Part shown: positions 25,901 through 33,282 of the stretch, one piece after another | Layout: the number at the start of each line of letters is the position of its first letter | Numbering within the stretch: the first letter of the stretch is position 1 | Source: Sporolactobacillus kofuensis | Lineage (GTDB): Bacteria > Bacillota > Bacilli > Bacillales > Sporolactobacillaceae | Direction of reading: 5' to 3' | Length of the DNA stretch: 64,000 bases | Assembly: GCF_042660205.1 (NCBI RefSeq) | Contig: NZ_JBHSTQ010000005.1 | Coordinates: 1-64,000, forward strand | The notes under the pieces: generated by a model | What the model was told of the DNA's origin: nothing | What the model saw: only the letters and a program-made list of their open reading frames with translations | The model's database searches: none | Made by a program: the position numbers and the translations under genes

Positions 25901-27806
25901 CGAAGAAAGCTATGTTCCGTTTGAAGGAATTGTATTGACCGATACTTTTGAAAGTACTGAAACAGAAGATACAATAGATGATGAATATTTTGGAACAAAT
26001 GACGAACGTTTGAAACGTCAGCAAGAGTTGCCGATTACAGCTATTATTGGTAATCCGCCTTATTCGGCTAAACAAGACAATGAAGATGGTAATCAGTCAA
26101 GAATTGTTTATCCAAAATTGGATGAATCACTTCGGAATATGTGGATTGAAACGTCAACTGCAACAAATAAAAATGGTTTGTTAGATTCTTATATTAGGGC
26201 TATTCGTTGGTCTGCTAATAGAATTGAAGGTTCAGGCATAATTGGCTTTATAACAAACAGTTCTTATATTGACGGAATAGCAATGGATGGAATGAGAAAA
26301 TCGTTACTTGAAGAATTTTCAGATATTTATATTGTTGATTTAAAAGGACAAATTCGTCGAAGAAGTCGGGAGCAAGCTAAAATTGAGGGAGGAAATATAT
26401 TCGATATTATGACTGGTGTCGCTATATCTATTTTTGTAAAAGATAAAGATTATCAAGGAAATGGAAAACTTCACTATTTTAATATCGGTGATAAATTATC
26501 AAAAAAAGAAAAGCTCGATAAAGTTGTTCAAATTGGTAGTATTGACAACATTATTAGCTTTGATGAAATAATTCCAAATGAAAAAGGAGATTGGCTTAAT
26601 CAACGTAATTCAAATTTTGATGAGTTAATTAAGTTGGGAGATAAAAGGTCTGATGATGCACTATTCCTAAATTATACGGGAGGAATTAAAACAGGAAGAG
26701 ACGCTTGGACAACTAGTTTTTCAAAAGAAAATTCAGAACAAAATATGAATATGAGTATCAATTATTATAATGAGCATATTGGAGATACGAGTGTTTACGA
26801 CATTAATACAAATGAAATTTCGTGGACCCGGTCTTTGAAGCAACGATTTGAAAAACGAGAATTACAACGGTTTAATGCTGAACGTATGTATGTTGGAATG
26901 TATCGCCCATTTACAAAAAAATACGTTTATTATGACCCTGCTTGGACTGACCAGCAATATCAAATGACAAAAGTATTGCCGACTGCTGATTCTCAAAATT
27001 TGATGATTGGAATTTCAAATAAAACAGAGGGTAAAAAATTTACTTCACTCATGTTAAATGTTATACCTGATGTCAATTTATTTGCGGGTGGTTCGCAAAA
27101 CCTTCCAAAATATTTGTATGACAATATGGGCGAATATTCAGCTATTCGTACGGAAGTCCTCTCAAGAATTCACGGACTTTCTGAAGATGAAGTTCTATAT
27201 TATGTTTATGGAATTTTTCATAGTAAAGAATATGAAAAAATGTATTTTGAAGATTTGTCTAAGTCGTTTCCACGTCTTCCAATTGTAAAGAATAAGGACA
27301 CATACATTGAGGTTGGTCGCAAACTTGCTGATTTACATTTAAACTACGAAAATCAACCAAGTTACGAAGGTGTGCAAGTAAACATTTCAGACGTAAACGG
27401 TTCCTATCGTGTGAAGAAAATGAAACACCCGAAAAAAGGCGTGCTAGATACTATCATTTACAATGAAAATATCATGATTACCAATATTCCTGAACAAGCC
27501 TATGAATACGTGGTAAACGGTCGCCCTGCGATTGAGTGGATAATTGACCAGTATCAAGTGAAAACTGATAAAAAGTCAGGTATCACAGATGACCCGAACG
27601 ACTTTTCAGACGACCCGAAATATATCTTGAATTTGCTACTAAGTATTATAAATGTATCTATGCAGACCGTTGGGTTGGTAAACAGTTTGCCACCGCTTGA
27701 AATTGTGGAGGATAACAAGGTAATTGATTATCAATCGCTGACTGATAATGACTTGCCAATGGTTGCTGAAAAATCTCCTAAGTATGACATTGGGGAGGAT
27801 GAGTAA
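22980..27806 (+). CDS. Type ISP-like single-chain restriction-modification enzyme
   Basis: The 1608-aa product has the architecture of LlaGI/LlaBIII Type ISP enzymes. An Mrr-like nuclease comes first: D81 in GVDLVARN, then Q96-A-K98 in AIQAKFYSG. A superfamily 2 helicase follows, with Walker A APGTGKT at 208-214 and DEAH at 347-350 (ISDEAHRTTG). Then comes a helical coupler, and a gamma-class N6-adenine methyltransferase with motif I DPFTGTGTF at 910-918 and motif IV NPPY at 1025-1028. The last 450 residues would hold the target-recognition domain. Such enzymes methylate one strand of a short site, translocate on DNA and cut on head-to-head collision. The frame is intact. It is preceded by a coupled 40-aa ORF and overlaps the signals of the next gene. 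Confidence 0.93.
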   Translation: MSEEMTNYQVSNDSEKTFDKLLKQINESAGSVQRDRGTYFEKLVAIYLQNEPIYKNLYSDVWLLHEVPAEYGISKKDTGVDLVARNKNTGELTAIQAKFYSGKVGKDEINSFIAELGKDYYSLGMIVSTTDEWNQNALTTVQEQTKQVQLIGLSDLRHSKIDWSSVNFEKPKEVIVKSNKGLRDYQELAINKASEYFKTHDRGMLVMAPGTGKTFTSLKMVEQFAKDSEQKIYNVLYLVPSIQLLTQSLFSWNSDVSDGFEMNSFAVTSDRKATKKKANDDDTDIQATDIGFPATTKASDVVKNYESLSEPSDKIRLNVVFSTYQSINVMHEAQENGFPEFDFIISDEAHRTTGFHEQNQEESPFAKVHSNKNVKGKLRLYQTATPKIYSDDAKSKGIEKSVIIASMDDESIFGTEIFRLGFGEAVARGYLTDYKVMVLTVEEEAMTKNLQQTLADPENGLNIDDVGRIVGVWNAMIKREGATGKVSGTPMKRAISFIDTIKNSEKIAEKFNTVVNEYLGDNAEDSFHIEVKHVDGTLNALQKKDAIDWLAGDIDIDEARVLSNVKFLTEGIDVPNLDAVIFFSPKKSQVDIVQAVGRIMRKFEGKEYGYIILPIVIPAGVTPENVLDDNKTYAAVWQVLNALRSTDERFNAIVNQLQLNKKKPENINIINPGKGRPRKPYSETDTSNGVDVDTPQQTELELWDNIEDAIFGKIVQKVGDRRYLEDWSKDVNEIAQRYIRWINERLEDKDNPIKEEFDKFISSLRHNINESITQESAVEMLAQHLITKPVFEALFDEYSFVNNNPVSSAMESIVAELQKAGFEKEQEKLEPFYESVKLRASGIDNAEGKQKIIVTLYDKFFSTGFKSTTERLGIVFTPVEVVDFIVHSVDDVLKKHFGKSLADKGVNILDPFTGTGTFIVRTLTYLKQKLDDGEITLSDIVRKYTQELHANEIVLLSYYIAAINIEATFDEINGEESYVPFEGIVLTDTFESTETEDTIDDEYFGTNDERLKRQQELPITAIIGNPPYSAKQDNEDGNQSRIVYPKLDESLRNMWIETSTATNKNGLLDSYIRAIRWSANRIEGSGIIGFITNSSYIDGIAMDGMRKSLLEEFSDIYIVDLKGQIRRRSREQAKIEGGNIFDIMTGVAISIFVKDKDYQGNGKLHYFNIGDKLSKKEKLDKVVQIGSIDNIISFDEIIPNEKGDWLNQRNSNFDELIKLGDKRSDDALFLNYTGGIKTGRDAWTTSFSKENSEQNMNMSINYYNEHIGDTSVYDINTNEISWTRSLKQRFEKRELQRFNAERMYVGMYRPFTKKYVYYDPAWTDQQYQMTKVLPTADSQNLMIGISNKTEGKKFTSLMLNVIPDVNLFAGGSQNLPKYLYDNMGEYSAIRTEVLSRIHGLSEDEVLYYVYGIFHSKEYEKMYFEDLSKSFPRLPIVKNKDTYIEVGRKLADLHLNYENQPSYEGVQVNISDVNGSYRVKKMKHPKKGVLDTIIYNENIMITNIPEQAYEYVVNGRPAIEWIIDQYQVKTDKKSGITDDPNDFSDDPKYILNLLLSIINVSMQTVGLVNSLPPLEIVEDNKVIDYQSLTDNDLPMVAEKSPKYDIGEDE

Positions 27807-27807
27807 C

Positions 27808-28554
27808 TTGGCTAGATACGAGATTAGAGCAGGCGAGTTCCCGGCAACGTGTGACTTTTTCTATCGGCTTGTTTCTGAGCGTGTTGATGAAAAATATCGA
27901 CAATGGAAAAATTCTGAAAAACCACGGCGTGTGTCAATGTCTGAGATTTATCAGGGTAGAAAGATACTTGGTGCAGTCATCAGCTATCATGAAAAATTAC
28001 CTTCAAATTGGGATTATTCAGGTTTTATACCTTATGGTTTAGACTTTTCCCTTGTAAAAAGTGAGCATACTAATGGACTGTTCAACGATTTACATGAACT
28101 ATATTGGGGAAAAGAACCCATACAGTACTTTGAAAGCTTCTTCAAAGTCTTAGCTTTGGAAGTGGCTCAAAATAGTAAATATGGAGGTAAGTTACTTCCT
28201 GATTTTCCAAAAGATGAAAAAACCATTCAAGAATTTTATAACAGTCATTCAGATATTATTGTTGGAGAAAAATCACTATTATCACGATTTAAAGAGTTTA
28301 CCGAAAATAAGTATGATACGGTTAAATGGATTGCAACAGATGATAGCAAAGCCATATTAATGGATAGGCAAGTTGGTTCAGAAATTGTTAATGTCGAAGA
28401 CGTTCAGTTACAAGAGAAAGTATTGACCTTTGGTAGTTTTGAACACTTTTCGGAAGAAATTAAAAAATTTGTAGATGAAGTGTTTTTGCCATTTATGAAT
28501 GAAAAAATTCTTCCTGAAATGATTAACGAGTTAGCAGATGATAATTCATTGTAG
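27808..28554 (+). CDS. Unknown 248-aa protein coupled to the R-M gene
   Basis: The product begins MARYEIRAGEFPATCDFFYRLVSERV. It is soluble, acidic and mostly helical. I see no Walker, nuclease, methylase or HTH motif. The start at TTG 27808 is supported by GGGGAGG 9 bases upstream. An overlapping ATG at 27799 lies too close to that site. It follows the Type ISP gene by 1 base and is ended by a terminator, so it belongs to the R-M operon. A modulator, immunity or partner role is inferred from position only. Confidence 0.75.
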   Translation: MARYEIRAGEFPATCDFFYRLVSERVDEKYRQWKNSEKPRRVSMSEIYQGRKILGAVISYHEKLPSNWDYSGFIPYGLDFSLVKSEHTNGLFNDLHELYWGKEPIQYFESFFKVLALEVAQNSKYGGKLLPDFPKDEKTIQEFYNSHSDIIVGEKSLLSRFKEFTENKYDTVKWIATDDSKAILMDRQVGSEIVNVEDVQLQEKVLTFGSFEHFSEEIKKFVDEVFLPFMNEKILPEMINELADDNSL

Positions 28555-28586
28555 GTAAATCCCACAGTTTAACACGAAATTTAAGG

Positions 28587-28624
28587 AAAGTTCTCACTTG
28601 AAATGTGGGAACTTTTCTTTTTTT
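28587..28624 (+). terminator. Terminator of the R-M operon
   Basis: AAAGTTCTCAC pairs with GTGGGAACTTT (one G-T pair) around TTGAAAT, followed by TCTTTTTTT. Confidence 0.88.
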
Positions 28625-28675
28625 GGCAGTGTCTGCTTCGGACACGTCGCGAATTTTAGTCATCTATACTGTACT

Positions 28676-28699
28676 CATCAAGTAAAGCAGTGCTTGATG
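28676..28699. other. Inverted repeat before the mobilisation genes
   Basis: CATCAAG and CTTGATG flank a 10-base spacer in the 28625-28790 gap, just before the 105-aa and FtsK-like genes. It is not followed by T residues. It could be an operator or part of a transfer origin; nothing decides. Confidence 0.35.
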
Positions 28700-28790
28700 A
28701 TGAATTGCCATGTTGGTTGCAAACGACACGGCGGAAGGGTTGGCGAACTGCTGATAGCCGATACTACTAAATTATACGAGGTGCAAAACC

Positions 28791-29108
28791 ATGAGAACAC
28801 GTAATTCGCAAAGCTCTTACAGCTCAGAAACAACGACAAAATACATTTCGGAGGATAAACCAATTTACTGTGTATCATCTGAAATTGAAACTCAATACAA
28901 CTACATTGAGAACAAGCGTACAGATGAAATTAAAGGTCATAAACTTTACTTTGCGCAGGAGGGTGTAAATCCCTTTGCTGTGAAGTTTGCAAAAAAAATG
29001 CCGTCATTGCCTCCGTTCCTCTCAGAAGTGAAACTTGATAACTTAGAAGCGATTGAAATTCGCTCTAATGTTTACTTCCGTGCAGAAGGGGTACGAGTGG
29101 TTAAATGA
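28791..29108 (+). CDS. 105-aa protein of the mobilisation module (possibly YdcP/DUF961-like)
   Basis: The product has a Ser/Thr-rich N-terminus and a compact C-terminal part, GHKLYFAQEGVNPFAVKFAKKMP followed by LSEVKLDNLEAIEIRSNVYFRAEGV. This recalls the small DUF961 (YdcP) proteins that stand directly before the FtsK-like coupling protein in Tn916 and ICEBs1. The likeness is weak and partly positional. Its TGA overlaps the ATG of the ATPase gene, so the two are translationally coupled. Confidence 0.6.
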   Translation: MRTRNSQSSYSSETTTKYISEDKPIYCVSSEIETQYNYIENKRTDEIKGHKLYFAQEGVNPFAVKFAKKMPSLPPFLSEVKLDNLEAIEIRSNVYFRAEGVRVVK

Positions 29109-30181
29109 TGAAAAACAGTTTAGAGCTTGCAAAGTATTTATTGCAGGGGCTAAACATGGCATTGCAGATTAGCGGAGAAACCAGTTACTCAAATTCGTTT
29201 GATGTAAAGGTAACGGATGAAGGGGTCTACTTCATCCCCCGCATGCCTGCAAGCTATCTTGTTGATGATGACCTTTATCAAAAAATATTTCTTATCATGA
29301 ACGCTATGCTTTACCCCAAATACACTTTGCTAAAACAATCAGGAGCATATTTTGTTCCATTAGATACGGATAATATTCATGTCGAACGTGCTTTATTCTT
29401 TTCGTGGGTGAAGGGTATTTCAAAACGGCTTGTGATTTCAGATATTGATGGTTTTGTCGAACGATTACCACTCAACAAAATTCCTATCATGGAAAATCTA
29501 ACGGTAGATTTGAATAAAGTGACAAGTATTGCTATCGCAGGGAACAGCGGTTCAGGTAAATCTTATGCACTCACTTATATGCTTTGTGTGCTGAAACGGT
29601 CGTCACAACTTGTTATCATTGACCCCAAATTTGATATGCCAAGCAGATGGGGCAGAAAAAACAATGTGCCTGTCGTTGCGCCCAATGCAAGTAGAAGCAA
29701 GTCTGATTTTGTTTCAGAAGTGAATAGTGAATTGAGTAAGGCGCTTGAATTAATTCAACAACGCCAGCAAGTGCTATATAACAATCCTACCGCAGATTTT
29801 GAACATTATACGGTAGTTATAGATGAAGTTTTAGCCTTGAGTGATGGTGTGGCGAAGCCAATAAAAGACGCATTCTTTAGTTTGCTTTCGCAGATAGCGC
29901 TATTGGGCAGGGCAAGCAAAGTACATCTGCTCTTGGTTTCACAGCGTTTTGATAATAACGCAATACCTATATCGGTTCGGGAACAATTAAATGTGCTCAT
30001 CCAGGTTGGTAACATCAATTCTAAAACCACTCAATTTTTGTTCCCTGACCTGTCGCTTGAAGGAATAGTTATACCTCAAGGTATCGGGACGGGATTGATA
30101 CAGGTGATAGACTCCGAGCACCCTTTTCAGATTGTTCCGTTGCTAACGCCTACATTCAATAAATTAGAAGGGATAATGTAA
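29105..30181 (+). CDS. FtsK/SpoIIIE-like ATPase (TcpA-type coupling protein)
   Basis: The 358-aa product has Walker A GNSGSGKS at 146-153 and Walker B TVVIDE at 236-241. The LLLVSQRFDNNAIPISVREQLNVLIQVG part matches the sensor region of FtsK-like coupling ATPases. It lacks the membrane segments of FtsK; the next gene supplies two. In Tn916-type elements the homologous protein brings the relaxase-DNA complex to the secretion channel. It is shorter than Tn916 Orf21, fitting a mobilisable element. Start ATG 29105 overlaps the upstream stop; ATG 29108 is also possible. Confidence 0.85.
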   Translation: MMKNSLELAKYLLQGLNMALQISGETSYSNSFDVKVTDEGVYFIPRMPASYLVDDDLYQKIFLIMNAMLYPKYTLLKQSGAYFVPLDTDNIHVERALFFSWVKGISKRLVISDIDGFVERLPLNKIPIMENLTVDLNKVTSIAIAGNSGSGKSYALTYMLCVLKRSSQLVIIDPKFDMPSRWGRKNNVPVVAPNASRSKSDFVSEVNSELSKALELIQQRQQVLYNNPTADFEHYTVVIDEVLALSDGVAKPIKDAFFSLLSQIALLGRASKVHLLLVSQRFDNNAIPISVREQLNVLIQVGNINSKTTQFLFPDLSLEGIVIPQGIGTGLIQVIDSEHPFQIVPLLTPTFNKLEGIM

Positions 30182-30182
30182 A

Positions 30183-30767
30183 ATGAAAAAATCGTATTTT
30201 ATGCGAACGTTCCGTTTGAATGGCTACTTGCTATTAATTTCTGTATTGCTATTTGTTGCTGATTTCGGTTTTAAGTTGATTGGGATATTCCTGCAAGGTC
30301 AAGAAAACGGCAATATGGTTAAATACAATCAATTTCTCAATAAGTATGTGGTGATTGTTCAACACGGATTGCAACAGGTGCTAATCGTTTCGATTTTAAT
30401 CACACTTGCGATTATCTTACCCGAAGTCATTACAAGGGTTTTGAAGGATTCAGTGATAAACATTGGTAAATCAATCTGGCTTACTTCTCGAATAAGAAAG
30501 TTTTTACAGATGAGGGCAACCCACGAGGAAGAAGCAAACGTGATATTTAGGTACAACAAGGCGGTTAATAAAGCCATTGTTGACGTTCGCAATGATAGCG
30601 TTGTGTTTATGGTGAAACTCCCTAATGAATTTGGGATACATGGCATGATTTCGGATAATAAAGACGCTATGCGTGATGAACTTGCTAATCGGCTTACCGA
30701 GTATTCATTTTCAAATATTGAGAGAGCGAAAAGCTACCTAAGGCTTGAAGGAACAAGAATTAGATAG
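30183..30767 (+). CDS. Membrane protein paired with the FtsK-like ATPase
   Basis: The 194-aa product has two N-terminal membrane segments, YLLLISVLLFVADFGFKLIGIFL and VLIVSILITLAIILPEVI, then a soluble basic C-terminal domain of about 110 residues (NVIFRYNKAVNKAIVDVRNDSVVFMVKLP onward). It starts 2 bases after the ATPase stop. The hydrophilic ATPase plus this anchored partner may together equal a full membrane-bound coupling protein; that is inference. I know no family for it. Confidence 0.7.
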   Translation: MKKSYFMRTFRLNGYLLLISVLLFVADFGFKLIGIFLQGQENGNMVKYNQFLNKYVVIVQHGLQQVLIVSILITLAIILPEVITRVLKDSVINIGKSIWLTSRIRKFLQMRATHEEEANVIFRYNKAVNKAIVDVRNDSVVFMVKLPNEFGIHGMISDNKDAMRDELANRLTEYSFSNIERAKSYLRLEGTRIR

Positions 30768-30773
30768 AACAGA

Positions 30774-30828
30774 ACAGCGGAGCTTTTGCTTGCCACAGGC
30801 AAGGGCAAAGAAGCTCCGCTGTATTTTT
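30774..30828 (+). terminator. Strong terminator before the rolling-circle origin
   Basis: A 12-bp perfect stem (ACAGCGGAGCTT with AAGCTCCGCTGT) with a long loop that itself contains an inner TTGCC/GGCAA stem is followed by ATTTTT. Confidence 0.88.
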
Positions 30829-30843
30829 CAGGAAGAATGAAAC

Positions 30844-30871
30844 GGTACATATTACTACGACAATATGTACC
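30844..30871 (+). other. Rolling-circle double-strand origin (pMV158-type nick hairpin)
   Basis: Perfect 10-base arms, GGTACATATT at 30844-30853 and AATATGTACC at 30862-30871, expose an 8-base loop. The loop with the last arm base reads TACTACGAC (30853-30861), the nick sequence of the pMV158/pLS1 plasmid family, cut between G30859 and A30860 in those plasmids. It lies 30 bases before the rep gene, as in those plasmids. It is therefore a probable origin of replication and possibly of transfer for the excised circle. Confidence 0.85.
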
Positions 30872-30900
30872 AGTAATCAATAATCAAAGGAACAGATACT

Positions 30901-31521
30901 ATGAAAAAACAGAAAAAAGAGAAGCGTTCTAGTAAGTGGACGTTTATTATTTACAAGGAAAGTGTGCCAGAAAATTATCTGGACATACTCGAAGAACTGC
31001 AAGTGCCCTTTGTATTGAGTCCGTGGCATGATAAAGATGTTGATAGAGAAACAGGGGAAATAAAGAAAGCTCATAAACATGGGGCGCTGTTCTTTGATAG
31101 CTTAAAAAGTTATTCGCAAGTTTCAGATTTAATCAGCGAAAATTTGAATGCCCCGAAGCATGTTGAGCCAGTTCATTCACCAAAAGGAATGTACGATTAT
31201 TTTATACATGCACAATCACCAGATAAAGCACCTTATAACATTGAGGATATTGAGAGCGGTTCGGGGTTTGATATTGCAAAATTTTTAATGGAGCAGGAGA
31301 GCGGAACATTCTTGAACACAGTGATTGATATTATTGAGGAACAAGATTTTATTAATTTTGATTCGCTTGTTAGCTATGCAAGGAAAAACAATTCCCTGTT
31401 GTTAAGTTTGATAGTCGATAAAACCTATTTCTTTGCAAGGTTACTTGATTCAAGAAAGTTTCGGAAGGAAAGAAATAGCACAAGAAAAGCAACGAAGAAT
31501 GTTGGTGATGAAGATGAATAA
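30901..31521 (+). CDS. Rolling-circle replication initiator, RepB/Rep_2 (HUH) family
   Basis: The 206-aa product has the pMV158 RepB-type pattern. SPWHDKDVD (H43, D44) holds the first metal region, KKAHKHGALFF (H58-x-H60) the HUH motif, and MYDYFIH the catalytic tyrosine (Y100 is the best match). The C-terminal 100 residues are helical, resembling the oligomerisation domain but without a helicase. AAAGG precedes the ATG. The matching nick hairpin lies directly upstream. It would nick the origin of the excised circle; a relaxase role in mobilisation is possible. Confidence 0.88.
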   Translation: MKKQKKEKRSSKWTFIIYKESVPENYLDILEELQVPFVLSPWHDKDVDRETGEIKKAHKHGALFFDSLKSYSQVSDLISENLNAPKHVEPVHSPKGMYDYFIHAQSPDKAPYNIEDIESGSGFDIAKFLMEQESGTFLNTVIDIIEEQDFINFDSLVSYARKNNSLLLSLIVDKTYFFARLLDSRKFRKERNSTRKATKNVGDEDE

Positions 31522-31720
31522 AGAAATGGTAAATTGGCAAGATTTAGAACACTTGGGCTTTCCACCCTACACAGCGAAAAGTATCATTCGACAAGGCAAG
31601 GCGTTTATGGTACAACAAGGATATGAGTTTTATCAAGGGAAGCGGGTGTCCGTTATTCCTTTGAAGGCGGTAAAATCCGTTATCGGTGATATTGAATTGT
31701 CGTCCGAAACGGAGGAATAA
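31514..31720 (+). CDS. DUF3173 family protein (excisionase-like)
   Basis: The 68-aa basic product, beginning MNKEMVNWQDLEHLGFPPYTAKSII, is a MerR/Xis-like winged-helix small protein of the DUF3173 family, which regularly stands between rep and int in Firmicute integrative elements. The pattern LGFPPYTAKSIIRQGKAFMVQQGYEFYQGKRVSVIP is typical. It overlaps rep by 8 bases and ends 3 bases before the integrase start. A role as recombination directionality factor is inferred from position. Start ATG 31508 is also possible. Confidence 0.8.
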   Translation: MNKEMVNWQDLEHLGFPPYTAKSIIRQGKAFMVQQGYEFYQGKRVSVIPLKAVKSVIGDIELSSETEE

Positions 31721-31723
31721 AAA

Positions 31724-32968
31724 TTGCCAACAACACAATATGCAGGTGTGTTTACTGATGATAAGGGGCAGTTTTATTACGAAGCCAGTCTTGGTTTCGA
31801 TCTTATCACAGGGAAACGCATTAAGAAAAAAGCACGCAAAAATCAGAATGGAAAACATTTCTCATCTGCAAGGATGGCTTACAAAGAATTAACTCGTGTT
31901 CGCAGTGAGTTCTTTCAAACAAATGGTTACTCAAACTATGATATGACCTTTGAACAATTCATGAATGATGTGTATTTGCCTTTTTATGAAACGGATGTGC
32001 TTGAACAGACTTATCAGAGCCGAAAACCAATGCTAAAAATCGTCATGAACCGTTTCGGTAAGAAACAGCTTCGAGCGATTACCATTCAGGATGTACAACA
32101 TTTTCGTACGTGGCTCTTGTCAAAACGGCGAGGTGGTGCAAACTACTCAAATGGTTATGCTAGTTTGATGTTTTCGACTTTGAAGAAAATTCTAGGGATG
32201 GCGGTTAGTCTGCAATATCTGGAAACGAATGTTGCTTCAAAAGTGAAAGCAATCCCAAAAGGAAAAGCACAAGTGGCATATTGGACGAAGCAAGATTTTG
32301 AGAAGGTTATCAATCATATTTGCATTGACGATTTGTATGAACACCTTTGCTTTGTTATGTTATGGCTTTACTTCAACACTGGCGTTCGAGTTAATGAAGG
32401 AACTGCACTTTGGTGGGACGATGTTGACTTTAAGAAGAAAACTTTGAGAGTAACGCATATGCTAATACTTGAAAGCAAGACAAAATGGCAACGTCAGTCC
32501 TACACAAAGACGGAAGCAGGAAGTAGAATAATCAGCCTTGATGATGATACGCTTGAAATTCTGAGAAAATGGAAGAAACGGCAGGCGGAAGAAGTCGGCA
32601 ATCTTGATTTTATTTTCAGTTATGATGGTAACCCAATGATTAAGTCAACCATTGCCCGCATTGTAAAACGATATGCAAAACTTGCAGGCGTTCCAGAAAT
32701 TGAAGCAAAAGGACTTCGCCACAGTCACGCAAGCTATCTCATTAATGAGTTTAATGTGTCGGTTCTGATACTGTCAAAACGTCTCGGTCATTCAAGTCCA
32801 GAAATTACATTGAAACACTATTCGCATATGTATTCAGGGATAGATCAAGAAATTGCACAAGTCATGAATGGAAATATCAAAATTGAAACAGCACAGAAAA
32901 GCAGTGTTGCATTTAATGGAAATCAGGCAGTGAAAATGCAACTGTCTCCAACACTGTCGCCAAAATAA
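31724..32968 (+). CDS. Tyrosine integrase of the guaA element
   Basis: The 414-aa product has an N-terminal arm-binding domain (DDKGQFYYEASLGFDLITGKRIKKKAR), a SAM-like core-binding domain (about 70-160) and the catalytic domain. That domain carries the first Arg in NTGVRVNEGTALWWDDV, the HxxR-region KGLRHSHASYL, LGHSSPE and the nucleophile in LKHYSHMY. It starts at TTG 31724 behind GGAGG. Its last codons (LSPTLSPK) overlap a DNA repeat that recurs at the left end. It lies beside attR, as expected for the recombinase acting at guaA. Confidence 0.95.
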   Translation: MPTTQYAGVFTDDKGQFYYEASLGFDLITGKRIKKKARKNQNGKHFSSARMAYKELTRVRSEFFQTNGYSNYDMTFEQFMNDVYLPFYETDVLEQTYQSRKPMLKIVMNRFGKKQLRAITIQDVQHFRTWLLSKRRGGANYSNGYASLMFSTLKKILGMAVSLQYLETNVASKVKAIPKGKAQVAYWTKQDFEKVINHICIDDLYEHLCFVMLWLYFNTGVRVNEGTALWWDDVDFKKKTLRVTHMLILESKTKWQRQSYTKTEAGSRIISLDDDTLEILRKWKKRQAEEVGNLDFIFSYDGNPMIKSTIARIVKRYAKLAGVPEIEAKGLRHSHASYLINEFNVSVLILSKRLGHSSPEITLKHYSHMYSGIDQEIAQVMNGNIKIETAQKSSVAFNGNQAVKMQLSPTLSPK

Positions 32969-33000
32969 AATAACCACTCAGAAACGTTGATATAACAACG
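32943..33000 (+). repeat. Sub-terminal repeats b and a, right copies
   Basis: A TGTCTCCAACA/TGTCGCCAAAA pair at 32943-32965 and AAACGTTGATATAACAACG at 32982-33000 match the left-end repeats at 22683-22705 and 22617-22632. Confidence 0.6.
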
Positions 33001-33021
33001 CATATAGAGATTAACTTCTAC

Positions 33022-33036
33022 ATTGAGTGGGAATAA
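33022..33036 (+). repeat. attR: right copy of the attachment direct repeat
   Basis: ATTGAGTGGGAATAA is an exact copy of the guaA end at 22578-22592, placed 54 bases after the integrase stop. The sequence beyond it belongs to the original guaA downstream region. Confidence 0.9.
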
Positions 33037-33141
33037 GTTGCAGGTATCACTTGAAGAGAAAAGCCTGATTTAACGGCGCTTTCGACGAAGTGAAACGGGT
33101 TGAAATAGGGTGGAATGGTCAAATTTCTGCCAAAGATGAAG

Positions 33142-33175
33142 AGCCAGTCCGGAGAAATCTGGAGTGGCTTTTTTT
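33142..33175 (+). terminator. Probable original guaA terminator, displaced by the element
   Basis: AGCCAGTCCGGA pairs with TCTGGAGTGGCT around GAAA, with a mismatch, and T7 follows. It lies about 100 bases after attR, where guaA would end in the uninterrupted chromosome. Confidence 0.65.
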
Positions 33176-33282
33176 ACGATGGACTATCTCGCCGAAGGTA
33201 CTGTCAAAATTCCATTGTTTTAATGGTATTGGGTGCGGTATCATGTAATCGAATACACTAATGATCCTTGGAGGAGAAGCGG

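Larger units (their letters stand above)
22593..33036. mobile_element. Integrative element in the 3' end of guaA (10.4 kb)
   Basis: The segment lies between 15-bp direct repeats at the guaA 3' end, a known hotspot for tyrosine-recombinase elements. It holds, left to right, a 40-aa ORF, a Type ISP-like restriction-modification gene, an unknown gene, a 105-aa gene, an FtsK/TcpA-like ATPase, a 194-aa membrane protein, a rolling-circle origin, a RepB-like initiator, a DUF3173 protein and a tyrosine integrase beside attR. All genes point the same way. There is no visible type IV secretion set (no VirB4 or lytic transglycosylase), so it is mobilisable at most rather than self-conjugative. The R-M and unknown genes are visibly AT-richer than the chromosome. 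Confidence 0.9.
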
